Source: DATBIS01 sp036556805 (GTDB lineage: Bacteria; Actinomycetota; UBA4738; HRBIN12). From it: a stretch of 12,333 nt of DNA. Shown here one piece after another: positions 6,738-12,333 of the stretch (the stretch's first letter is position 1; each line of letters begins with the position of its first letter). The position numbers and the translations under genes are program-made. The stretch spans positions 1-12,333 of the forward strand of contig DATBIS010000126.1 of assembly GCA_036556805.1 (NCBI GenBank), in the 5' to 3' direction. Under the pieces are notes generated by a model. It saw only the letters and a list, made by a program, of their open reading frames with translations, did no database searches and was not told where the DNA came from.

Positions 6738-8336
6738 ATGGCCACGCGCTACGACGTCGTCGTGATCGGAGGCGGCCACAACGGCCTCACCGCCGCGGCC
6801 TACCTGGCAAAGGCCGGCAAGTCCGTGCTCGTGCTCGAGAAGAACGAGCTCCTGGGCGGGGCCGCGATGACCGTCGAGCGCTTCCCCGGCTTCCGCTTCA
6901 GCGCGATGAGCTACGTGGTGTCGCTCCTGCGGCCCGAGATCATCCGCGAGCTCGAGCTCCCCAGGCACGGCCTCGAGATCCTCCCGCTCGACGGGACGAT
7001 CACGCCGCTCGACGGGGACTCCCTCTGGCGCGTGAACGACCACGGGCGCACCGTGCGCGAGCTCCGCCGGTGGTCGCTCAACGACGCCGAGGCCTACGAG
7101 GAGTACGGCCGGCTCATGGCCGAGATGGCGCGGTTCATCAAGCCGATCCTCTCGATCGTGCCCCCGGATCCCGGCAAGATCAGCCCGCTCGAGTGGCTGC
7201 CGCTCGTGGGGCTCGCGAAGGGGTTCCGCGACCTCCCGCAGAAGCTCCAGACCACGTTCATCCAGCTCATGACGATGTCGGCGGCGGACTTCCTCGACCA
7301 GTGGTTCGAGACCGAGCCGCTGAAGGCCACGATGAGCGCGTCGGGCATCATCGGCACGTTCCAGGGGCCGCGCTCGCCGGGCACCGCGTACGTGCTGCTG
7401 CACCACTACATGGGCGAGATCGACGGCGCGTTCCGGGCGTGGGGGATCCCCAAGGGCGGAACCGGCGGGATCAGCTACGCGATCGCGTCCGCCGCGCTCG
7501 CGGCGGGCGTCGAGATCCGCACCGAGGCTCCGGTCGCGCGGATCGCGGTGAAGGGCGGCCGCGCGACGGGCGTGACGCTCGCGTCGGGGGAGGAGATCGG
7601 CGCCGGCGCGGTGCTGTCCTCGGTCGACTCGAACGTGACCTTCCTGAAGCTGCTCGAACCGGGGACGCTCGAGCCCGAGTTCGAGCGGGAGGTTCGCCGG
7701 TACAAGTTCCGCGGCTCCTCCGGCAAGGTGAACCTCGCGCTCGACGGGCTCCCCGAGCTTGCGTGCAAGCCGGGCGTCGGGCCCTGGCTGCGCGGCGCGA
7801 TCTCGTTCAGCCCGTCGCTGGACTACATGGAGCGCGCGTACGACGACGCGAAGTACGGCCGCTACTCGGAGCGTCCGTACATCGACTGCATCATCCCCAC
7901 GCTCGTGGACCCCTCGATGGCGCCGCCGGGCAAGCACATCATGAGCTGCTTCGTGCAATACGCCCCGTACAAGCTCGAGGGCGGCGCGACGTGGACCCCT
8001 GAGCTGCGCGACGCGTTCGGGGAGAACGTGATCGACACGCTCGAGGAGCGGTTCCCCGACATCCGGAAGCGGATCCTCCACGCGTACGTGCTGTCGCCCA
8101 AGGACATCGAGGACCTCACCGGGCTCACCGAGGGCAACATCTTCCAGGGCGAGCTCTCGCTCGAGCAGCTCTTCTTCAACCGGCCGGTGCCCGGGTGGGC
8201 GCGCTACCGGACCCCCGTGCGGGACCTGTGGATGTGCGGCTCGGCCACGCATCCCGGCGGCGGGATCATGGGCGCGCCCGGCCGGATCGCCGCGCTCGAG
8301 TTCCTCCGGGCGAAGCGCGGCGGCAGGGCGGCGTGA
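6738..8336 (+). CDS. FAD-dependent oxidoreductase, PYROXD2 / phytoene-dehydrogenase-like (first of tandem pair)
   Basis: This 532-residue protein starts at ATG 6738, supported by TGGAGG 7 nt upstream. In-frame sequence continues upstream but is non-conserved and covers the promoter. The N-terminus is a Rossmann FAD-binding motif, VVVIGGGHNGLTAAAYLAKA (7-26), with Glu34 closing the second strand (VLVLEKNELLGGAA). The GGGHNG form with His14 is characteristic of the PYROXD2-like branch rather than true CrtI desaturases. SYVVSLLRPEIIRELELPRHGL follows the pattern of that branch. The C-terminus has GSATHPGGGIMGAPGR (501-516), where FAD is bound; relatives usually have HNAA after the PG, here RIAA. 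Family members oxidise C-C or C-N bonds in amine-like or polyene substrates; the actual substrate is unknown. The stop overlaps the next gene's start by one base (TGATG), so the two are almost certainly co-translated. No transmembrane or signal segment is seen. Confidence 0.92.
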   Translation: MATRYDVVVIGGGHNGLTAAAYLAKAGKSVLVLEKNELLGGAAMTVERFPGFRFSAMSYVVSLLRPEIIRELELPRHGLEILPLDGTITPLDGDSLWRVNDHGRTVRELRRWSLNDAEAYEEYGRLMAEMARFIKPILSIVPPDPGKISPLEWLPLVGLAKGFRDLPQKLQTTFIQLMTMSAADFLDQWFETEPLKATMSASGIIGTFQGPRSPGTAYVLLHHYMGEIDGAFRAWGIPKGGTGGISYAIASAALAAGVEIRTEAPVARIAVKGGRATGVTLASGEEIGAGAVLSSVDSNVTFLKLLEPGTLEPEFEREVRRYKFRGSSGKVNLALDGLPELACKPGVGPWLRGAISFSPSLDYMERAYDDAKYGRYSERPYIDCIIPTLVDPSMAPPGKHIMSCFVQYAPYKLEGGATWTPELRDAFGENVIDTLEERFPDIRKRILHAYVLSPKDIEDLTGLTEGNIFQGELSLEQLFFNRPVPGWARYRTPVRDLWMCGSATHPGGGIMGAPGRIAALEFLRAKRGGRAA

Positions 8337-9913
8337 TGGCGGCGGCGTTCGACGCGATCGTCGTGGGCGGTGGCCACAACGGGATGGTGGTCGCCTCGTA
8401 CCTCGCGAAAAGCCGCCGGAAGGTGCTGCTCCTCGAGCGCGAGCCGGAGGTGGGAGGGATCCTTCGCAACGCGGAGCTCGCGCCGGGATTCCACGCGCCG
8501 GGCATCGCGCACACCGTCGGTCGTCTTCGCGCCTCGGTGGTGCGCGACCTCAAGCTCATGCGTCACGGCTTCGAGCCGATCGAACCGGACGTGCGCGTGT
8601 TCGCCCCGCAGGCCGGCGGCGGAGCGCTCGCGTTCTGGAAGGACCCCGCGAGGACGGCCGAGGGGCTTCGCGTGTTCCACGCGGCCGATGCCGACGGCTA
8701 CCTGCGGTTCGACCGGAAGGTGCGCGCGCTCTCGAGCTTCGTGGCGTACATCCTCGCCGCGACTCCGCCCGACGTGAAGGCACCGTCGATCGCCGACGCG
8801 ATCGGCGGCCTGCGGCTGGGGAAGGCGTTCCGGGACCTGGGGGACAAGGCCGGTCGCGAGACGATCCGCGCGCTCCCGATGGCGATCGCGGACTTCGTGG
8901 GCGAGGCCTTCGAGCACGAGGGGATCCGCGGCGCGCTCGCGACCCGCGGCGTCCTGTACTCGAACGTCGGGCCGTGGGCCGCGGGATCGGCGGCCTCGTT
9001 CCTGGTCGACTCGGCGGGGAACGACGGCGGCGCCCCGGGCCAGAGCGTGGTCTCGCGCGGAGGGACGGCGGGGCTCGCGGCGGCCCTTCGGGCCGCCGCG
9101 ACGTCGTTCGGGGTCGAGGTGCGCACCGGCGTCGAGGTCGTCGAGATCCTCACGCGCGGCGCGCGCGCGGCCGGCGTGCGCACCGCCGACGGCGGGACGA
9201 TCGAGGCCCGCGCGGTCGTCTCCGCGGTCGACCCGAAGCGCACGCTTCGGCTCGTCGACCCCGAGGTGCTCGGCCCGCACCTCGTCTGGCGCGGCGAGAA
9301 CATCCGGCAACCCGGGGCCACCGCGAAGGTGAACCTCGCGCTCGGGGCCCTCCCGTCGTTCGAGGGCGGAGCCGAAGAGCTGCTTCGCGGCCGGATCGTC
9401 ATCGGCCACTCCATCGACCACGTCGAGCGGGCAAAGGACGCGTGGAAGTACGGCCGCGTCGCGGAGGAGCCGTGGCTCGAGGCCACGATCCCCACGCTCG
9501 CCGACCCGTCGCTCGCGCCGGAGGGCAAGCACGTGATGAGCGTGCTGTTCGAGGCGGCGCCGCGGAACCTTCGCGGGACGGACTGGGCCTCGGAGCGCGA
9601 GCGCGTGGGCGACCTCGCCGTGAAGACGCTCGAGCGCCACGCGCCGGGCCTCGGCGAGCTCGTCGAGGCGCGACAGGTCATCACGCCCGAGGACCTGGAA
9701 ACCGAGTACGCGCTGACCGGCGGCCACGTCTACCACGCCGAGCACGGGCTCGATCAGTTCTTCGCATGGAGGCCGTTGAACGGCCACGCCCGCTACCGAT
9801 TCGGGATCGAGGGCCTGTACCTCGCGGGCTCCGGCGCGCATCCGGGCGGCGGCATCACCGGCGGGCCCGGTGCGAACGCCGCGCGCGCGATCCTGCGCGA
9901 CCTCAAGCGCTAG
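8336..9913 (+). CDS. FAD-dependent oxidoreductase, PYROXD2-like (second of tandem pair)
   Basis: This 525-residue protein starts at ATG 8336, sharing its A with the TGA of the preceding gene. A weak AGGG lies 7 nt upstream, which suggests translational coupling. It is paralogous to its upstream neighbour along its whole length. It has IVVGGGHNGMVVASYLAKS (8-26) with Glu34 (LLLEREPEVGG), an internal KVNLALGALP segment matching KVNLALDGLP, and IPTLADPSLAPEGKHVMS matching IPTLVDPSMAPPGKHIMS. The C-terminal GSGAHPGGGITGGPGANAAR (498-517) is the FAD-contacting end. The two copies are similar in size but clearly diverged, so they may form a heteromer or act on successive substrates. Alternatively this is another CrtI-superfamily dehydrogenase; carotenoid synthesis is unlikely because no crtB or crtE-type partner is nearby. 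Its 3' end overlaps the convergent membrane EEP gene by 11 bp. Confidence 0.92.
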   Translation: MAAAFDAIVVGGGHNGMVVASYLAKSRRKVLLLEREPEVGGILRNAELAPGFHAPGIAHTVGRLRASVVRDLKLMRHGFEPIEPDVRVFAPQAGGGALAFWKDPARTAEGLRVFHAADADGYLRFDRKVRALSSFVAYILAATPPDVKAPSIADAIGGLRLGKAFRDLGDKAGRETIRALPMAIADFVGEAFEHEGIRGALATRGVLYSNVGPWAAGSAASFLVDSAGNDGGAPGQSVVSRGGTAGLAAALRAAATSFGVEVRTGVEVVEILTRGARAAGVRTADGGTIEARAVVSAVDPKRTLRLVDPEVLGPHLVWRGENIRQPGATAKVNLALGALPSFEGGAEELLRGRIVIGHSIDHVERAKDAWKYGRVAEEPWLEATIPTLADPSLAPEGKHVMSVLFEAAPRNLRGTDWASERERVGDLAVKTLERHAPGLGELVEARQVITPEDLETEYALTGGHVYHAEHGLDQFFAWRPLNGHARYRFGIEGLYLAGSGAHPGGGITGGPGANAARAILRDLKR

Positions 9914-10859
9914 CGGCGCCCGGGCACGGCCCCACCGTCGTCGCGATGCCCTCGTGGTCGGACCCGGGCACGTCGAAGCGCCGGGAATCCGCCGCGCACC
10001 ACGCGGGGTCGACGAACACGTAGTCGATCCGCAGCAGCAAGAGACCCCAGAGGCCTTTCGTGTAGGTGTCGCGCGCGTAGCTCGCGCGGTCCGCGTCGCG
10101 GAACGCGCTCGTCATCCGCCGATAGCCGAGCTCGCGGTCGCTCATGTTGAAGTCGCCGGCGATCATCGCGGGGCCGTCCTCGTTCTGCGCGGCGCGCGAG
10201 AGCCGCGTGATGAAGTCGAGTTGCCGCGCGAACGTGCTCTCGTACGCGGGGTTGAGCGCGTGCACGGCGTAGAGCACGATCGCGCCCTCCGGCCGTTCGA
10301 CGAGCACGCGCATCGATCGCTGGTCGGGGAGCGAGCTGGGGAGCGGCAGCGCGCGCAGCGGGTAGCGCGACCGGACGACGATGCCGGGCCCGAGGACCTC
10401 GAACGGCCGCTCGTGGTCGGCATCGGCGAGGAGTTCGTCGAAGCCCTTGCCGGTCTCGACGGCAACGAGCACGTCGGCGTCGGATCGCGCGAGCACGCGC
10501 GCGGCGTCCTCGGGCGTCGGGTTGCGGTCGAAGACGTTCGCCGAGACGACGCGGATGGGATCGACCGGGGCGGGCGTGGACTGCGACATGCGAGGGCCGA
10601 CGATCACGACGAGCGCGAGCGCGATCACGGAGGCGGCCACGATCAGCGTCCGGCGGTTGCGCCCGACGATCGCGAACGTGAGAGCGAGCGCGAGGCCGAC
10701 GAACGCGAGCAGCGGGAACGCGACCGCGAACGGCTCGGCGATCCACCCGACGTCGCGAACGAGGAACCAGGTCCAAGGCGCGGCCGCCGCGAGCGCGGCG
10801 CGGATCCAGGGATGCGAAGGCGAGGCGTAGCGCACGATGCGGCGAGCGTAGCCCAGCAC
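9903..10859 (-). CDS. Membrane-anchored endonuclease/exonuclease/phosphatase (EEP) family protein, VanJ-like architecture
   Basis: This is a 318-residue protein from GTG 10859. A second GTG at 10835, with TACGCT 9 nt before it, is an equally possible start and would give 310 residues. The N-terminal 90 residues hold hydrophobic segments at about 18-34, 39-65 and 71-88. The EEP catalytic domain follows, with SANVFDRN (Asn108), VAVETG (Glu135), YAVHALNP (His200), AGDFNMSDRE (Asp236, Asn238), RIDYVFVD (Asp279) and GSDHEG (Asp301-His302). All core metal and catalytic residues of the fold are therefore present. Three N-terminal helices plus an EEP domain is the layout of the Streptomyces teicoplanin-resistance protein VanJ, in which the active site faces outward. 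A role on a phosphorylated lipid or envelope intermediate is inferred from this layout; a nuclease role cannot be excluded. It overlaps the convergent FAD oxidoreductase gene by 11 bp and diverges from the ureohydrolase gene. Confidence 0.88.
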   Translation of the reverse strand: MLGYARRIVRYASPSHPWIRAALAAAAPWTWFLVRDVGWIAEPFAVAFPLLAFVGLALALTFAIVGRNRRTLIVAASVIALALVVIVGPRMSQSTPAPVDPIRVVSANVFDRNPTPEDAARVLARSDADVLVAVETGKGFDELLADADHERPFEVLGPGIVVRSRYPLRALPLPSSLPDQRSMRVLVERPEGAIVLYAVHALNPAYESTFARQLDFITRLSRAAQNEDGPAMIAGDFNMSDRELGYRRMTSAFRDADRASYARDTYTKGLWGLLLLRIDYVFVDPAWCAADSRRFDVPGSDHEGIATTVGPCPGAASA

Positions 10860-10890
10860 GGTCGTGATGAGGCCGAAGGGCGGCGTGTGG

Positions 10891-10896
10891 GATGCT
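10891..10896 (+). promoter_or_regulatory. Putative -10 element of the ureohydrolase gene
   Basis: GATGCT lies 8 nt before ATG 10905, a position compatible with a leaderless transcript. No Shine-Dalgarno site is present in the 45-bp divergent gap (10860-10904), and no -35 box is obvious. Confidence 0.3.
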
Positions 10897-10904
10897 TCAC
10901 GGCC

Positions 10905-11936
10905 ATGGGCGACCTGCCCGACTTCCGGATCGAGACCAGCGAGCTGCGCGCCGACGACGAGTTCGCCGAGTTCGACTCCGAGGACCTACCGTACTACTCG
11001 GACTGGCACGGGTCGTTCGAGAAGCTTCCCTGGGCGACCGACGACGAGAGCTTGCGCGCGTCCGGCGCCGACGTCGCGATCGTGGGGGCGCCGCTCGACG
11101 ACGCCGTGTCCTCGCGGCCGGGCGCGCGCTTCGGTCCGCGAGCGATCCGCATGGCCCCGACCACCTGGAGCACCGGGTGGGCATGGTCGATCCAGCTCGA
11201 GCGAGAGCCCTACGCGAACCTGAAGGTCGTCGACGCCGGCGACGCGCCGGTCGTGCCGGCCCGGCTCGCGCGCGGCCTCCGGGTGATCCACGAGAAGGTC
11301 TTCCGCGTGGCGCAGAGCGGCGCGATCCCCATCGTGCTGGGCGGCGACCACTCGATCACCTATCCGAGCGCCGCTGCCGTCGCGCGCCACGTGCACCCGC
11401 GCCGGGTCGGCATCGTGCACTTCGACGCGCACGCCGACACCGGCGAGGACCAGTGGGGGTCGCTCGTGGGCCACGGCACGCCGATGCGCCGCCTCATCGA
11501 GGAAGGCTGGGTCGACGCCCGCAACTTCGTGCAGATCGGCCTCCGGGGCTATTGGCCCGACAAGGAGACGTTCGCGTGGATGCGGGAGCAGGGGATGCGC
11601 TGGCACGCGATGGTGGAGATCGAGGAGCGCGGCTCGGAGGCCGTCGTCGCGGACGCGATCGAAGAGGCGCTCGACGGGCCCGATTGCGTGTACCTGTCGG
11701 TCGACATCGACGTCGTCGACCCCGGCATGGCGCCCGGCACCGGCACGCCCGAGGCCGGCGGCATGCTCGCGCGCGAGCTCCTGCGGGCGGTGCGCCAGAT
11801 CGTCGGAAAGGTCGACCTCGTCGGCATGGACGTCGTGGAGGTCTCGCCGCCGTACGACCACGCCGAGCTCACGGCGATCCTCGCGCACCGCGTCGTCATG
11901 GAGGCGATCACGTCGCTGTCGGCGCGCCGCGGGTAG
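10905..11936 (+). CDS. Agmatinase-family ureohydrolase
   Basis: This 343-residue protein starts at ATG 10905. Open frame continues far upstream, but that stretch is antisense to the EEP gene and not conserved-looking. After about 50 acidic N-terminal residues the arginase/agmatinase fold begins: VAIVGAPLDDAVSSRPGARF (57-76). The binuclear manganese ligands are all visible: GGDHS (His149), FDAHAD (Asp174, His176, Asp178) and SVDIDVVDPG (Asp267, Asp269). GHGTP (His190) and GTGTPEAGGM are agmatinase-type motifs rather than arginase-type ones. The enzyme should release urea from a guanidino compound such as agmatine, guanidinobutyrate or guanidinopropionate. The exact substrate cannot be read from the sequence. 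No signal peptide is present, so it is cytoplasmic. A DUF2277 gene follows after 10 nt and a PLP decarboxylase gene after that, suggesting an amine-related cluster. Confidence 0.93.
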   Translation: MGDLPDFRIETSELRADDEFAEFDSEDLPYYSDWHGSFEKLPWATDDESLRASGADVAIVGAPLDDAVSSRPGARFGPRAIRMAPTTWSTGWAWSIQLEREPYANLKVVDAGDAPVVPARLARGLRVIHEKVFRVAQSGAIPIVLGGDHSITYPSAAAVARHVHPRRVGIVHFDAHADTGEDQWGSLVGHGTPMRRLIEEGWVDARNFVQIGLRGYWPDKETFAWMREQGMRWHAMVEIEERGSEAVVADAIEEALDGPDCVYLSVDIDVVDPGMAPGTGTPEAGGMLARELLRAVRQIVGKVDLVGMDVVEVSPPYDHAELTAILAHRVVMEAITSLSARRG

Positions 11937-11939
11937 CCT
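11934..11939 (+). promoter_or_regulatory. Putative -10 element of the DUF2277 gene, overlapping the ureohydrolase stop codon
   Basis: TAGCCT lies 7 nt before ATG 11947; its first three bases are the ureohydrolase TAG stop. There is no Shine-Dalgarno site for the downstream gene. A leaderless transcript is plausible, though read-through from the ureohydrolase promoter is also possible. Confidence 0.35.
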
Positions 11940-11946
11940 TCCCGGC

Positions 11947-12153
11947 ATGTGTCGTTCGATCAAGACCCTGCGCCGCGCCGAGGAACCGGCTACCGACGAG
12001 GAAGTGGTCGCCGCCGCACTGCAGTTCGTGCGGAAGGTGAGCGGGTACCGAGAGCCCTCGCGGAAGAACGCCGAGGCGTTCCACGAGGCCGTCGACGCGG
12101 TCGCCGAGGCCTCTCGGAGGCTCCTCGACGCCGTCGCCCCGACGGCGAGCTGA
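11947..12153 (+). CDS. DUF2277 family protein
   Basis: This is a 68-residue protein of a small conserved bacterial family with no known function. The family pattern is clear from end to end: the MCRSIKTLR start with invariant-looking Cys2, then ATDEEVVAAALQFVRKVSGY, REPSRKNAEAFHEAVD and VAEASRRLLDAV. The mature protein is probably helical and cytoplasmic, with no signal peptide. The position of Cys2 next to the initiator Met is notable for a possible metal- or cofactor-binding role, but this is speculation. It starts 10 nt after the ureohydrolase and ends 5 nt before the decarboxylase start, so it is probably part of one transcription unit with them. The start is unambiguous because the family begins MCR. 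Confidence 0.9.
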   Translation: MCRSIKTLRRAEEPATDEEVVAAALQFVRKVSGYREPSRKNAEAFHEAVDAVAEASRRLLDAVAPTAS

Positions 12154-12158
12154 GGTCC

Positions 12159-12333
12159 GTGGGGGCGGTGCATCCGCTCGACCCCTCGCCGGCCGAGATG
12201 CGGGCGATGGGGGAGGCCGCGCTCGACTACGTCGTTGGGCTGATCGCCGGGCTCGACGACGCGCCGGCGACGAACGCCGAGCGCGGGGTCGAGGTTGCTC
12301 GTCGGTTGCGGACGTCGCCGCCCGAGACGGGCG
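12159..12333 (+). CDS. PLP-dependent group II (aromatic-L-amino-acid type) decarboxylase, N-terminal fragment
   Basis: An open frame runs from GTG 12159 to the window end (58 complete codons, no stop). GAGG (12152-12155) overlaps the preceding stop 3 nt upstream; GTG 12168 is an alternative start. The translation HPLDPSPAEMRAMGEAALDY, then GLDDAPAT and RLRTSPPETG, follows the N-terminal arm of group II pyridoxal-phosphate decarboxylases (DDC/PF00282 type). That arm precedes the catalytic domain and mediates dimerisation. The PLP lysine and substrate pocket lie beyond the window, so amino-acid specificity is unknown. It is 5 nt downstream of the DUF2277 gene and likely in the same transcription unit. 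Confidence 0.72.
   Translation, partial: MGAVHPLDPSPAEMRAMGEAALDYVVGLIAGLDDAPATNAERGVEVARRLRTSPPETG

Noticed and set aside
6666..8252. Long minus-strand open frame (528 residues) opposite the first FAD oxidoreductase
   Set aside because: Low-complexity Arg/Glu/His-rich translation with no motif; antisense shadow of a well-supported enzyme.
8204..9841. Long minus-strand open frame (545 residues) opposite the second FAD oxidoreductase
   Set aside because: Same pattern of codon-position shadowing; no ribosome binding site or family motif.
6738..9913. Tandem FAD genes as carotenoid desaturases (crtI)
   Set aside because: The GGGHNG and HPGGG motifs fit the PYROXD2-like branch, and no phytoene synthase or prenyl synthase is nearby.
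9870..10904. In-frame upstream extension of the ureohydrolase (345 extra residues)
   Set aside because: Charged, repetitive translation antisense to the EEP gene; the family N-terminus fits ATG 10905.
10986..12173. Minus-strand open frame opposite the ureohydrolase and DUF2277 genes
   Set aside because: Runs antisense through two conserved genes and shows only shadow-frame composition.

Overview
The window is GC-rich and densely coded, with GTG starts, lipobox lipoproteins and several TAnnnT-type -10 hexamers lying 6-9 nt before start codons. This suits a high-GC, probably monoderm bacterium, most likely an actinomycetote or a relative such as Chloroflexota. The sequence alone does not settle the phylum. 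I saw no mobile elements, CRISPR arrays, tRNAs or rRNAs.

The left part (1-5314) is an envelope hydrolase region. A 5'-truncated sulfatase carrying the formylglycine motif (1-1215) is followed by a lipoprotein phosphoesterase of the phospholipase C/acid phosphatase family (1235-2674). Next comes a small lipoprotein of unknown function (2783-3394). Convergent to these, on the minus strand, is a membrane-anchored alkaline-phosphatase-superfamily enzyme (3398-5314). This enzyme is the most notable object here. Its motifs are in circularly permuted order: the segment that normally closes the alkaline phosphatase fold, including its last metal-binding His, comes before the usual first strand and the nucleophile. 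It also has two N-terminal membrane helices followed by a Tat-like RRRFL motif and a third helix.

The middle part (5361-9913) looks like oxidative and one-carbon metabolism. A GcvT-like folate-dependent aminomethyltransferase/demethylase (minus strand) diverges from a translationally coupled pair of paralogous FAD oxidoreductases of the PYROXD2/phytoene-dehydrogenase-like type. Their shared 183-bp intergenic region holds Shine-Dalgarno sites for both directions.

The right part (9903-12333) has a membrane-anchored endonuclease/exonuclease/phosphatase-family protein (minus strand) whose 3' end overlaps the second FAD gene. It diverges from a row of three genes: an agmatinase-family ureohydrolase, a DUF2277 protein, and the start of a PLP-dependent group II amino-acid decarboxylase cut by the window edge. 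The enzymes from 5361 onward suggest amine or guanidino-compound metabolism, but the substrates cannot be read from the sequence.
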